The notes beneath the pieces were generated by a model. It was given only the letters and a program-made list of their open reading frames with translations, had not been told where the DNA came from and made no database searches. DNA of 60,066 bases from a bacterium (lineage in GTDB: Bacteria > 4484-113 > JAFGCY01), in NCBI GenBank assembly GCA_020849855.1, contig JADZFO010000026.1:1-60066 (forward strand), read 5' to 3'. Position numbers and translations under genes: made by a program. Below are positions 1-10,436 of the stretch, piece by piece; positions within the stretch are counted from its first letter, which is position 1, and the number at the start of each line of letters is the position of its first letter.

Positions 1-193
1 AGCGGGTCAGAGTACGGTCACCCTTGAAGAAACCATCAGGGTAACCCTCCAGCACGCCACGCTCGGTCAGGTAGTCCAGCGCGTTGTAGGCCCAGTGGTC
101 ACGGGGCACATCGTCATACGCGCTCTGCGCGAAGGCCATGCTCGCGGTGAACATGATGCTCACGGCCAGCACAATGCCAAGGATATAACGCAT
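1..193 (-). CDS. SLH-domain exported protein, N-terminal part (runs off window)
   Basis: Only the first 64 codons are present. Residues 1-22 are a signal peptide (MRYILGIVLAVSIM..., cleavage after AFA). They are followed directly by an S-layer homology domain: DVPRDHWAYNALDYLTERG, then VLEGYPDGFFKGDRTLTR. An SLH domain directly after the signal peptide is typical of outer-membrane porins that bind secondary cell-wall polymer in diderm Terrabacteria (Deinococcus, Negativicutes, Cyanobacteria), but also of S-layer proteins; the missing remainder decides. The ATG at 191-193 is preceded by a strong Shine-Dalgarno (AAAGGAGAT, 201-209), unlike the many leaderless genes in the window. Confidence 0.85.
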   Translation of the reverse strand, partial: MRYILGIVLAVSIMFTASMAFAQSAYDDVPRDHWAYNALDYLTERGVLEGYPDGFFKGDRTLTR

Positions 194-495
194 GGGTCAT
201 ATCTCCTTTGAAAAGATAAAATGCGAGCTTGCGCCCCATTTCTTCTGGCTATCAAAGGAGTTTGAAGCAATGCCCCAAGCCCGGCTTCAAACCACAGACC
301 CGCGGGCCCTGCCTCTTCCTCCCTGGATAACGGCGACATCTTAGCACGTAATTAGCGCCTTCTTTCCGCTGGCTTCTTCAAAAAACTGGTAAATCTTTAC
401 AAGGGCCAGGGCCCCGGGACCTGTGCGAAGGGCCCGCCAGAGTCGACGAAAGCTGATCCAGACTGCCCGCGGGCCTGAGACAGCGGCGAAGGGAG
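194..495. other. Intergenic gap, no gene recognised
   Basis: A 302-base gap between the SLH gene (minus, reading left) and the 3' end of the next minus-strand gene. It must contain the SLH promoter, but I see no convincing -35/-10 pair. A 24-codon plus-strand ORF starts at 270 behind an AAAGGAG sequence. It has no recognisable features and is probably chance. No palindromic element of the type found elsewhere in the window is present. Confidence 0.5.
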
Positions 496-1974
496 CTAGC
501 CGCGCACAAAGGCCAGCATGGAGATCCCGCCCAGCAGGGCCAGCAGGCCCAGGCCGCCGGCGATCTGCATCGGCAGCAGCCCGGCCACAGCCATGACGAT
601 GGCGAAGAGCCCGACGCCGACCAGGAAGCCGCCGCCGACATAGCGCGGGGCGGCGAGCTGAACCAGGTCGGTCTCGGTGTGGCCGGTGTGGCGCCGGCTG
701 CCGGCGGGCAGGACTTCATTGAAGAAGAACTTCTGCGTTTCTTCCTCGTAGCCCACCTTTTCCTGGGCCAGGGCCTGGGTGCGCATGGTGGCGTCGCGCT
801 GCTCCTGGGTCAGCTCGGTGCGGAACTCGCGGCTGACCGGGGCATAGGCCCTGGGGTAGTTTGCGGCGGAAGAGGTGGTCAGGCCATAGCGGTTGACCAG
901 ATCCGCGGGATTGATGCGCTCATGGGTGCTGCTGTCGTGGCTGTCCGGCGCGGGCAGTTTGCGGCGCAGGCGCCGGGCCGGGCCGTTGCGCTGGGACTCG
1001 GGGGTATAGAGCTGCTCAGAGCTGAGGGCCGACATGTCTTCGCTGCTGACGGTCTGCGGCGGCGGGGTGCCCAGCTTGCGCACGCCGGGCGTGACTTCAT
1101 ACTGCCCCGGCTCGTGGATCGCGCCCTGCGAGATCAGCGGGCCGCCGAAGATGTTCTCGATCTGGCTGGGCAGGGCCTGGGAGATGAAGTTCCAGACCGT
1201 GGGCATGCCCAGGATCACGGCGTTGCCGTCGTCGCTGGAGCGCGAGGGGGTGCTGAGGCGCGGGCGCTTGCCCTTGCCGCGCTTGTAGTCGGCCAGCTCG
1301 CGCTGGCGCTTCTGGTAGTTGCGCTTGCGCTGCAGATAGCCGCGGTCGGTCTCAGTGACCTCCCAGGGCGAGACTTCCAGGTTGTCGGCGGTGACGCCGT
1401 CGCCGCCGGCCGGGCGGTCATTGACCGGGGTGAAGTCCTCGATGAAGAACTTCTGCGTGCCGCTGGTGAAGCCGACGCGCTCCTGGGCCGCTGCCTGCAG
1501 CTTGACGATCTCGGCGCGCTCCTCGTCCGAGAGCACGGTCCAGTAGACATTTGCACCGGGCTTGAAGAGGCCGGGGTAGAGCTCGGCGGCGCGGGAGCGC
1601 AGGCCAAAGCGGTTGATCAGCGAGCCGTCCTCCATCTTCCACTGCTCGCGGCGCGTGCCGATGGTGGTCGGGCGCCAGTCACCGGGCAGGGCGGGGGTGT
1701 AGTCCAGGCTCTGGCGCGGCTTGCTGCGCAGGTTCAGGGGGATGTAGGCCTCGGGCTCGTGGGGGCTGCGCAGGGCCTTGCGCTCGGCCTCCTTGCGCGG
1801 GTTGCGGTATTCAACCAGCAGGGCGCTGACCTGCGGCGCGGCCGCGGCAGCCTGGGCCTGGTGGTCGATGCCGAAGGTCTCGGAAGGCGCATCTGGATCC
1901 CGGGGCTTGCGGCGCATCCTGTCGCGGCGCTCCCGCAGATTCACGAGGTTCAGTACTTCCTTGGCCATATGCAT
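496..1974 (-). CDS. Unknown C-terminally membrane-anchored protein with a duplicated 65-residue unit
   Basis: A 492-residue protein I do not recognise. Two related units are visible: residues about 119-183 (INRFGLRSRAAELYPG ... QERVGFTSGTQKFFIEDF) and 359-424 (VNRYGLTTSSAANYPR ... QEKVGYEEETQKFFFNEV). Each has a [IV]NR[FY]GL motif, a YP turn, a charged helix and a TQKFF[IF] end. The linker (about 200-340) is basic and polar. Residues 447-489 form a hydrophobic hairpin of two membrane segments, so most of the protein is probably cytoplasmic. There is no signal peptide. The ATG at 1974 has a GAGG ribosome site 8 nt upstream; an ATG at 1968 (MAKEV) is an alternative. The gene stands alone, opposite in direction to ftsY. 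Confidence 0.75.
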   Translation of the reverse strand: MHMAKEVLNLVNLRERRDRMRRKPRDPDAPSETFGIDHQAQAAAAAPQVSALLVEYRNPRKEAERKALRSPHEPEAYIPLNLRSKPRQSLDYTPALPGDWRPTTIGTRREQWKMEDGSLINRFGLRSRAAELYPGLFKPGANVYWTVLSDEERAEIVKLQAAAQERVGFTSGTQKFFIEDFTPVNDRPAGGDGVTADNLEVSPWEVTETDRGYLQRKRNYQKRQRELADYKRGKGKRPRLSTPSRSSDDGNAVILGMPTVWNFISQALPSQIENIFGGPLISQGAIHEPGQYEVTPGVRKLGTPPPQTVSSEDMSALSSEQLYTPESQRNGPARRLRRKLPAPDSHDSSTHERINPADLVNRYGLTTSSAANYPRAYAPVSREFRTELTQEQRDATMRTQALAQEKVGYEEETQKFFFNEVLPAGSRRHTGHTETDLVQLAAPRYVGGGFLVGVGLFAIVMAVAGLLPMQIAGGLGLLALLGGISMLAFVRG

Positions 1975-2035
1975 CGATAGTACCTCAAATTGAATGATCG
2001 TGCATATCCCGGCAAAGTTGCAGTGCAGGGGCGGA

Positions 2036-2096
2036 GATGGCGGATGACGGAGGTCAGATGCCGGATGGCGGACGGGGGATGGCGGATGAGGGCAAG
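2036..2096. repeat. Degenerate 7-bp tandem repeat (GATGGCG family)
   Basis: The gap upstream of ftsY is built of 7-bp units: GATGGCG, GATGACG, GAGGTCA, GATGCCG, GATGGCG, GACGGGG, GATGGCG, GATGAGG. The 7-bp register is kept although several units have drifted, so the array is old. The same heptamer family recurs at 54393-54420 and, as variants, elsewhere in the window. Confidence 0.75.
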
Positions 2097-2129
2097 GGGC
2101 TGTGCGGCCCCGGCTAAAATAGGCCCGCC

Positions 2130-3260
2130 TTGGGACTTTTCGACCTTTTCAAACGCAAGAAAGCCGGCGCGCCTGAGCAGGATGCGCCGGAGAGCAGCAC
2201 GACTCCAGTCAGCGCAGCGTCTGTTGACGCGCCTGAAGCTGAAGCGCCGCCAGCCGCGCCGCCTGCTGCGCCGCCGCTCGCGCCAACCCTGGCGGAGAAG
2301 CTGCCCAGCACAGCGGCCGCCCCGGCGGCGCCGGCCAAGGGCCCCAGCCGACTGCAGCAGGCGCTGAACCGCACGCGGGCCTTCCTGGCGACGGCCTTCA
2401 GCACCGACAACAGCGGGACGGCCGACGAGGCTTACTACCAGGAGATGCACGACGGCCTGGTGATCAGCGATATCGGCACTGAACTGGGCCTTGAGATGAT
2501 CCAGGCCATCCGCGCCGAGATGAGCGCCCGCGGCCTGGTGCTGAAGCGCGATGTGCCGGCAGTGGCGCGGGACGTGATCGCCCGCATGCTGCGCGATGTG
2601 CGCGAGCCTGTGCCGCTTGACCCGGCCAAGCCCAGCGTGATCCTGCTGGTGGGCGTCAACGGATCGGGCAAGACGACCCTGGCGGCCAAGCTGGCCCGGC
2701 GCCTGAAGGACGAGGGCCGCAGCGTGCTGCTGGCGGCGGCGGATACCTTCCGCGCCGCGGCGACCGACCAGCTGCGCATCTGGGCCGAGCGGGCGGGCGT
2801 GGACATCGTTTCCGGCGCCGAGGGCGGCGACCCGGCCAGCGTTGTGTTTGACGCGGCCCAGGCGGCGCAGGCCCGCGGGACCGAGGTGCTGATCGTGGAC
2901 ACCGCCGGCCGCCTGCAGAACAAGAGCGGACTGATGGCCGAGCTGAGCAAGATCGTGCGCACAGTGGACAAGGCCTTTGGGGCCGAGGCCGGCTCAGGCG
3001 CGGCGAACATCGCGCACATCCTGGTGCTGGACGCCACCGTGGGCCAGAACGCGCTGAGCCAGGCGGAGCTGTTCAACCAGTGCTGCCCGCTGACCGGCGT
3101 GGCGATGAACAAGCTGGACGGCTCCGCCAAGGGCGGGGCGCTTTTGGCCGTGGTGCGCCTGCTGCGCACGCCGGTGCTGTATGTCGGCGTCGGCGAGGGC
3201 ATCGAGGACCTGGTGGACTTCGACGCGGCGGACTTCGCCGCCGGCCTCTGGCCCGAGTAA
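2130..3260 (+). CDS. ftsY: Signal recognition particle receptor FtsY
   Basis: The SRP receptor GTPase, which docks ribosome-nascent chain-SRP complexes at the inner membrane. Residues 1-12 (MGLFDLFKRKKA) are an amphipathic basic membrane-contact helix. A long Ala/Pro-rich linker follows to about residue 70, then the N domain (about 75-160) and the G domain. The G domain shows P-loop GVNGSGKT (175-182), DTFRAAA (205-211), DTAGR (257-261) and MNKLDGSAKGG near 330. The 376-residue length is normal for FtsY. The start is a TTG at 2130, nine bases after a TAAAAT box (2115-2120) and with no Shine-Dalgarno, so the message may be leaderless. It is monocistronic; the ffh partner is not in the window. 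Confidence 0.97.
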   Translation: MGLFDLFKRKKAGAPEQDAPESSTTPVSAASVDAPEAEAPPAAPPAAPPLAPTLAEKLPSTAAAPAAPAKGPSRLQQALNRTRAFLATAFSTDNSGTADEAYYQEMHDGLVISDIGTELGLEMIQAIRAEMSARGLVLKRDVPAVARDVIARMLRDVREPVPLDPAKPSVILLVGVNGSGKTTLAAKLARRLKDEGRSVLLAAADTFRAAATDQLRIWAERAGVDIVSGAEGGDPASVVFDAAQAAQARGTEVLIVDTAGRLQNKSGLMAELSKIVRTVDKAFGAEAGSGAANIAHILVLDATVGQNALSQAELFNQCCPLTGVAMNKLDGSAKGGALLAVVRLLRTPVLYVGVGEGIEDLVDFDAADFAAGLWPE

Positions 3261-3281
3261 GCGCCGGGCCGGCCCGGCCGC

Positions 3282-3860
3282 TTATATTTCGAAGGTCAGG
3301 TTGCGCGGATCGGGACTGTCCGTCGATGCCGCGGCCGCGGCTTCTTCATCCTGCAGCCAGGCATAGAACTCGTCCTCGCCGGTACGCTTCGGGTTCTCGC
3401 GGTCCAGGTGCCAGCGCTGCGGGTTGGTGCGGATGTAGTCGCGGATGCGCTCGAGGGCCGCATTGCTGCGCACCAGGTGGTCGTGGTAGGCATCCTGGAA
3501 GAGCTGCGACTGCCTGAGCAGGCCGCGCTGGCGGGCCAGGCTGGTCAGGCTGACACGGTAGTTCTCGATGATGCGCGGCACGCTGAGCGGCAGCTGGCGG
3601 CAGTTGGGGTCAAAGCTGAGCAGCATGTGCAGGTGATTTGGCATCACGGTCCAGCTGTCCAGCACGAGGTCGGGAAAGCGCTGGACCTGCTCCTGCCAGA
3701 GCTCGCCGGCCAGCTCGCCCAGGGGGTTGTTCAGCACGCGGCCGTCCTCCACCCAGCCGAAGAGATGACGCGCGTCCAGACAGCAAAGCGTGAGAAAGCA
3801 GGGGCCGGATAAGGGATGGTCATGGTCCCTGAGCAGGATTGAAGCAGGTGGTTTGAGCAT
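3282..3860 (-). CDS. REP-associated tyrosine transposase (RAYT) 1, Y1/HUH family
   Basis: A 192-residue single-strand-DNA transposase-like protein of the TnpA_REP family. The HUH metal motif is VMPNHLHMLL (His76, His78). The catalytic tyrosine is Tyr143 in RDYIRTNPQRW, preceded by the family's conserved FQDAYHDHLVRS helix. RAYTs are domesticated relatives of IS200/IS605 TnpA and usually act on cognate REP palindromes. Expression looks leaderless: an AATAAT box (3867-3872 on the minus strand) ends 6 nt before the ATG. Unlike RAYTs 2 and 3 it is not flanked by class A palindrome arrays. The nearest palindromes are a GCCGGGCCGGCCCGGC sequence just past its stop (about 3262-3277) and irregular GC-rich inverted repeats at about 3900-3990. 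The C-terminus (Ala-rich, acidic) extends about 35 residues past the catalytic helix. Confidence 0.9.
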   Translation of the reverse strand: MLKPPASILLRDHDHPLSGPCFLTLCCLDARHLFGWVEDGRVLNNPLGELAGELWQEQVQRFPDLVLDSWTVMPNHLHMLLSFDPNCRQLPLSVPRIIENYRVSLTSLARQRGLLRQSQLFQDAYHDHLVRSNAALERIRDYIRTNPQRWHLDRENPKRTGEDEFYAWLQDEEAAAAASTDSPDPRNLTFEI

Positions 3861-4041
3861 ACTTAGATTATTGGGTACGGCGCAAGGGGGCCAATTACGG
3901 CGCCAGCGTCTTTCCTAAGTTACGGCGCTTAGCCCGCTTCGCCCCGGCGGCGCTGCAGAGCCGCGGCAAAGCCGTAATTGCGGCTATTCGCGGGGGCCGG
4001 GGAGGCCGGAGACCAGCTATACTATGTTCTTCTTAACAGGG

Positions 4042-4065
4042 GCTGCGCCGGCGTGCGCAGCTTTT
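4042..4065 (+). promoter_or_regulatory. Hairpin plus T-run in the hppA leader (possible attenuator)
   Basis: A stem GCTGCGC (4042-4048) / GCGCAGC (4055-4061) is followed by TTTT. It lies 43 bases before the hppA start and after a TATACT-like box (about 4017-4022). A second hairpin, TTTGG/CCAAA (about 4063-4079), competes for the T-run. The arrangement resembles an attenuator with an alternative fold, but it is short and no ligand-binding aptamer is recognisable. Confidence 0.35.
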
Positions 4066-4107
4066 GGCATTTATCCAAAGCCCCGAGTTGTGTAGGAGGA
4101 TGGTCGC

Positions 4108-6897
<2,790 letters not shown>

Positions 6898-6918
6898 GGG
6901 CAGAGCCAAGGCCGGAGG

Positions 6919-6990
6919 CAATGGCTGATGGCTGATGCAGGGGCGCACAGAGTGCGCCCGGGAGATGTAGGGGCGCACAGAGTGCGCCCG
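6919..6990. repeat. Heptamer repeat plus two class A palindromes (GCACAGAGTGC stem)
   Basis: Two GGCTGAT heptamers (from about 6922) run into two near-identical class A palindromes, about 6937-6960 and 6967-6990. Both carry the inner stem GCGCAC-AGA-GTGCGC; the second has the full left end GTAGGGGC. They lie in the hppA 3' untranslated region, before the terminator. Confidence 0.8.
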
Positions 6991-7008
6991 GCAGAATCGA
7001 CCCAACGA

Positions 7009-7033
7009 GGGCGGGGAGCAATCCCCGCCCTTT
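7009..7033 (+). terminator. Rho-independent terminator after hppA
   Basis: Perfect 8-bp stem GGGCGGGG (7009-7016) / CCCCGCCC (7023-7030), loop AGCAAT, followed by TTTGCTTT. It is placed to end the hppA message just before the promoter of the next gene. Confidence 0.8.
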
Positions 7034-7057
7034 GCTTTGCGGTGCTAAACTCCCCGC

Positions 7058-7459
7058 ATGTTCATGGGCACACACATGCTGATTTACAGCAGCGATCCTG
7101 CCGCCGACCGCGCCTTTCTGCGCGACGTCTTGAAGCTGGACTTCGCCGATGCCGGCGAGGGCTGGCTGATCTTCGGCCTGCCGCCAGCAGAAGTTGGCGT
7201 GCATCCCCTGGGCGGGGAGCAGGAGGGCGAGGCGGCGCAGGCCGAGGGCGGCGCGCGGCCCTGGGGCGACACCCTGATGGCCTCGATGTTCTTCATGGCC
7301 GCGGATATCAGCGCGGCGGTGGCCGAGCTGCGCGCCAAAGGTGTGGACTGCGGCGAGCCGCAGGACGAGGGCTGGGGCATCAGCTCCTGGTTCGCCCTGC
7401 CTTCCGGCGGCCGCCTGGGCATGTACCAGCCGCGCCACCCGCTGGCGATAAAGGCTTAA
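7058..7459 (+). CDS. VOC-superfamily (glyoxalase/bleomycin-resistance fold) protein
   Basis: A 133-residue protein with two beta-alpha-beta-beta-beta halves of the VOC fold: MLIYSSDPAADRAFLRDVLKL at the start of the first half and MFFMAADISAAVAELRAKG at the start of the second. It ends in the typical LPSGGRLGMYQP strand. A His near residue 48 and Glu/Asp residues could bind a metal, but no substrate can be inferred. The ATG at 7058 lies exactly 6 nt after a TAAACT box (7046-7051) with no ribosome site, so the transcript is probably leaderless. It is monocistronic, behind the hppA terminator. Confidence 0.8.
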   Translation: MFMGTHMLIYSSDPAADRAFLRDVLKLDFADAGEGWLIFGLPPAEVGVHPLGGEQEGEAAQAEGGARPWGDTLMASMFFMAADISAAVAELRAKGVDCGEPQDEGWGISSWFALPSGGRLGMYQPRHPLAIKA

Positions 7460-7465
7460 GATCCA

Positions 7466-7530
7466 GGGCAATGGGCAATGGGCAATGGGCAATGGGCGTC
7501 GAAACCGTAGGGGCGCGTGGAGCGCGCCCG
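7466..7530. repeat. GGGCAAT tandem heptamer array plus one class A palindrome
   Basis: Four perfect GGGCAAT units (7466-7493) and a degenerate fifth lie just after the VOC gene. A class A palindrome with GTAGGGGCGCG left end and inner stem GGGCGCG-TGGA-GCGCGCCC follows at 7507-7530. A heptamer array next to a palindrome also occurs at 6919-6990. Confidence 0.8.
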
Positions 7531-7622
7531 CGGTGGCAATTGCTCGCTGCTGATCGAAGCCCCGGAGCCTCCGTTCGACGTCCCGCGACAAGCGCCCAAC
7601 CTTAGCTATAATCTCCCTGGCC

Positions 7623-7865
7623 ATGAAGAGCATCCGCCTCTACAACTGGGAAGACAAGCTCAAGCGCCGCGTGATCCGCGAGGTCAAGGTGCTGAGCACG
7701 AGCGCGCTGAACCGCAACGGCGTCAAGCGCGTATATGTCTGGAGCGCGGACGAGGACGAACCCAACTACATGCTCTATCCGGAGCAGGGCACGGCCTATC
7801 CGGAGTATGACGAGCGTCTGCAGCGCCAGCGCATCAGCAAGATCTTCCTCTACGAAGAGGACTAA
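7623..7865 (+). CDS. Small conserved-looking protein, unknown
   Basis: An 80-residue basic protein (MKSIRLYNWEDKLKRR...) with an alternating beta-rich pattern (VKVLSTSAL, VKRVYVWSADED, NYMLYPEQG) and a charged C-terminal helix. I do not recognise a family. A perfect TATAAT (7607-7612) lies 10 bases before the ATG, and there is no Shine-Dalgarno. Codon use and GC at third positions match the neighbouring genes, which supports real coding. Confidence 0.65.
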   Translation: MKSIRLYNWEDKLKRRVIREVKVLSTSALNRNGVKRVYVWSADEDEPNYMLYPEQGTAYPEYDERLQRQRISKIFLYEED

Positions 7866-7996
7866 GCGCAGGCCGGCCACAAGCTCCAGGGCCTTCTCCC
7901 GGACGCCTCCAGTTTCAGGGAATTGCACCATGCTGTGCACCTGCTCCGCAGCGCGCGGTTAGAATGGACTTCAACAGTCCGCCAGAGGTGAAAGCA

Positions 7997-9316
7997 GTGC
8001 GAGTGGCTGGAATTGTGTTGATGGCTGCCGTGATTCTGCTGTCGGCTGCCTGTGGCAGCGGCGGCGGCGATTTTGTGACCGTGACTGAGCAGTTCAGTAC
8101 CCCGCATCTGCTGGCGGACGGCGACATGCTGGTTGCCAACCGCAGCGTACTGCGCCGGCTGTCCCCCGAACTTGAGCCCCGCTGGTCCTACACGCCGCCT
8201 GTGCATGACCTGCGGCCGAGCCTGGCCAGCAGCCCGGACGGCAGTGCCCTGCTGGTCTACGGCATTGAGGCGCAAAGGCTTCCGGCCGCTGCGCCGCGCG
8301 CGGTGAACATCGCTGATGTGCCCGATCCGCTGGCCTGGGATCTGTACATGATTGATCCTTCAGGACAAGTGGAGTGGAGCAGGCGAATCCCTAATCCGAC
8401 TGATGCGTACAAGGACTACAGCAACCTGCAGTTGCTGCTGCCCGACGGCGGCGTGCTGTTCGGCTTTAGCGACTATCGCGGGGCAGGGAGTGACGCACCG
8501 ACCTACCTGAGCAGGCTGGACTCGGATGGAGAAGTGCTGTGGGAGAGCCAGCGCGATGACAACCGCTGCCCAGATGTGCTGAACTCCGCCGGCCAGCTCT
8601 GCCGGATGGAGGTGCGCTTCGCCGGACCTCTGGACTCAAGTGAGATCAGCAGGCTGGTGGCGCTGGACACGCAAAGCGGGACAGAGCTGTGGTCGCGGGA
8701 CGAAGCGGACCTGAACGCGGTCAGCCTTTACCCCGGCACGGGGGCGGCGGATCTGATTGTGGCCCGCTTCGACCGCATCGAGGCCATCGACAGCGCAGGG
8801 CAGAGCCTATGGATATTCGAGCTGGAAGGCGCCGAAACCGGCAGCACGGTGGTCCCAGCCAGCGTGCTCTGTGATCCGGCGGGCTTTATCTGGGTCAGCG
8901 GACCTGGCAGCCACAGCTTATGGCGGCTTGACGCGAGTGGAGCAGTTGTAGCTGAGGCGCAGAGCCCGCTGGAGCTGGCAGGACTCAAAGCGCTGTGTGC
9001 CGGCGGCGGCGCTTTAGTGCAAGCAATCCCGGAGACCTTCCCGACCTTTGTGCGGACGATGCTCGCCTTTGGCGCTGACGGCACTCTGCTGCGACAAACG
9101 GATATCGGGCCGGATGCCAAGGAGCGCTTCGAGGAGACTCTCGCCGATGGCCAGGGCAGGCTAGTCAGCAGGGGCACCTCGATGGGTACGTCCATTGCGC
9201 AGTCTGCGTCCTTTATTGCCGTGTATAGCGAGTCCGGGGAGCTGCTGCAGCGCTTTGACAGCCCCGACCGCAGGCGCGTTCCGGCTGATGATGGCTCGGA
9301 TACGGACCTTCTTTAG
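7997..9316 (+). CDS. Lipoprotein with PQQ/WD-like beta-propeller repeats
   Basis: A 439-residue predicted lipoprotein. Residues 1-18 are a signal sequence ending in a lipobox-like SAAC, then GSGGG. The body has repeated strands with aromatic ends (LEPRWSYTPPV, GQVEWSRRI, GEVLWESQRDD, SGTELWSRDEA, GQSLWIFELEG), the pattern of PQQ-type beta-propeller blades; this suggests a binding or scaffold role at the cell surface. The GTG at 7997 is chosen because AGAGGTG lies 6 nt upstream and the signal peptide starts there. An in-frame ATG at 7964 would add 11 residues before the signal peptide. A TAGAAT box at about 7960-7965 fits a promoter. No enzyme motif is seen. Confidence 0.75.
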   Translation: MRVAGIVLMAAVILLSAACGSGGGDFVTVTEQFSTPHLLADGDMLVANRSVLRRLSPELEPRWSYTPPVHDLRPSLASSPDGSALLVYGIEAQRLPAAAPRAVNIADVPDPLAWDLYMIDPSGQVEWSRRIPNPTDAYKDYSNLQLLLPDGGVLFGFSDYRGAGSDAPTYLSRLDSDGEVLWESQRDDNRCPDVLNSAGQLCRMEVRFAGPLDSSEISRLVALDTQSGTELWSRDEADLNAVSLYPGTGAADLIVARFDRIEAIDSAGQSLWIFELEGAETGSTVVPASVLCDPAGFIWVSGPGSHSLWRLDASGAVVAEAQSPLELAGLKALCAGGGALVQAIPETFPTFVRTMLAFGADGTLLRQTDIGPDAKERFEETLADGQGRLVSRGTSMGTSIAQSASFIAVYSESGELLQRFDSPDRRRVPADDGSDTDLL

Positions 9317-9366
9317 AGCAGCCAGCGCCCTGGGAGATTTGGGCTGGCTGAGGGTCGCGTTGCAGG

Positions 9367-9807
9367 CTAGTCCAGAAAGCGGCCGGCGTACTCCGGCTTT
9401 GGCATCCAGCAGGCACTCTCGCGGCGCTTGACCAGCCTGTGGCGGTTGCGGGCGACCAGGTCATAGCCCCAGTCCAGCAGCGCGGTGGGCAGGATGGATG
9501 CAAGCGCCGCCAGCACTGCGCGCCAGCCGCCGAGCCGCCGGGCAACGAAGAGCGCGGCCCGCGAGCGCACTAGCAGCTTCTCCCTGGGGCTATCGGCGTC
9601 AAGCAGCACACAGAAGGTGTCGAGGTCGCTAGGGCTGCGGCCATGACGCGGCAGAACCTGGGCCGCCAGGCTGCCCTGCAGGGGCGCGAAGCGGAAGAGC
9701 GCAGTGTGGTCGGCGCGCAGGACGTGCTGCACCGCCGCGCTGCATAAGCCGCAGTCGCCGTCATAAAGCATGACGGGATGGCCGGCGGCTGGCTGGGCAG
9801 AGCTCAC
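9367..9807 (-). CDS. DCC-family thiol-disulfide oxidoreductase-like protein (DUF393)
   Basis: A 146-residue protein with the family signature YDGDCGLCSAAV (Cys19, Cys22), which gives the CxxC of this thioredoxin-related group. It ends in a GWRAVLAALASILP segment and a basic helix. The partner is unknown for most members. The open frame extends upstream to 10020 through palindrome debris and opposite queD, but the real start is the GTG at 9807. A TACCAT box (9814-9819 on the minus strand) lies exactly 6 nt before it, and the protein then begins just before the conserved core. Confidence 0.85.
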   Translation of the reverse strand: MSSAQPAAGHPVMLYDGDCGLCSAAVQHVLRADHTALFRFAPLQGSLAAQVLPRHGRSPSDLDTFCVLLDADSPREKLLVRSRAALFVARRLGGWRAVLAALASILPTALLDWGYDLVARNRHRLVKRRESACWMPKPEYAGRFLD

Positions 9808-9819
9808 AGGTCTATGGTA
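9808..9819 (-). promoter_or_regulatory. Leaderless-type promoter of the DCC gene
   Basis: Minus strand: TACCAT, then AGACCT, then GTG. It decides the start of the DCC protein. Confidence 0.5.
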
Positions 9820-9874
9820 TCCCGCGGCGGGGTGAAAGAGCTTAGTTGGGGCCGGCAGGCCCGCAGGGCACTGC

Positions 9875-9965
9875 GGGCAGCAGGGGAACCCCCGGACTGC
9901 CGTCCGGGGCCACAGGGATGCGGACGAGAGCGTCCGCGGTCCGAGGAGGCCGGCTTGTAGCCGGC
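9875..9965. repeat. Cluster of palindromes, class B-like right end
   Basis: Between queD and the DCC gene lie several GC palindromes: CCCCGGAC..GTCCGGGG (about 9891-9907), GCGGACGA-GAGCGTCCGC (about 9918-9936) and GCCGGC-TTGTA-GCCGGCGCTCC (about 9949-9970). The last has the GCGCTCCAT end of class B elements. The queD stop lies within or immediately beside this right end. Confidence 0.65.
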
Positions 9966-9971
9966 GCTCCA

Positions 9972-10349
9972 TCAGCGGCGATAGATCGCGCAGCTGGTGT
10001 CGGTCTCCCAGACGTGGCACTCGCTGACCCGGATGCGGCCGTCGTCGAGGCGGGCGGCCAGCTCTTCAGCGCAGTAGCGCGCCAGGTGCTCGGAGCTGGG
10101 GTTCAGCACATCGAAGGGCGGAGTCTCGTTGAGGAACTGGTGGTCGAAGCGCTCGTGGATCAGCTCGCGCATCAGCTCCTTGAGCTGGACGAAGTCCAGC
10201 ACCATGCCCTCGCTGTCCAGCTCATCCGCGCTGACGTAGACCCGGATGCGGTAGTTGTGGCCGTGCAGGCGCTCGCACTTGCCGTGGTACTCGCGCAGGA
10301 AGTGGGCGGCGGCGATGTCGATTTCCTTGTAGACCGTGAAACGGGACAT
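9972..10349 (-). CDS. queD: 6-carboxy-5,6,7,8-tetrahydropterin synthase QueD
   Basis: Converts 7,8-dihydroneopterin triphosphate to 6-carboxytetrahydropterin, the second step to preQ0 and queuosine. The 125 residues carry the zinc ligands His16, His29 and His31 (AAAHFL, RLHGHNYRI) and the nucleophile Cys25 (HGKCERLHGHNY). The catalytic Asp-His region (FDHQFLN) and the late Glu (SECHVWET) are also present. Length is normal. The ATG at 10349 follows a TATACT box by exactly 6 nt (10356-10361 on the minus strand), so translation is probably leaderless. The 178-residue upstream extension of the open frame is antisense to the next gene and is not part of the protein. QueA lies 47 kb away in this window. 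Confidence 0.95.
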   Translation of the reverse strand: MSRFTVYKEIDIAAAHFLREYHGKCERLHGHNYRIRVYVSADELDSEGMVLDFVQLKELMRELIHERFDHQFLNETPPFDVLNPSSEHLARYCAEELAARLDDGRIRVSECHVWETDTSCAIYRR

Positions 10350-10436
10350 GCAGCGAGTATAGCCACGGCCCGGCGGGTCTGGTGCCAGCCAGCCTGACAA
10401 GGCTATACTTGGGTGACCATATTGGAGGAAGAGAGT

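Noticed and set aside
270..344. 24-codon ORF with an AAAGGAG site
   Set aside because: No features, no promoter, and short ORFs of this size arise by chance.
679..1980. 433-codon plus-strand open frame
   Set aside because: Antisense to the duplicated membrane protein; no start signal and Gly/Ala/Leu-biased shadow composition.
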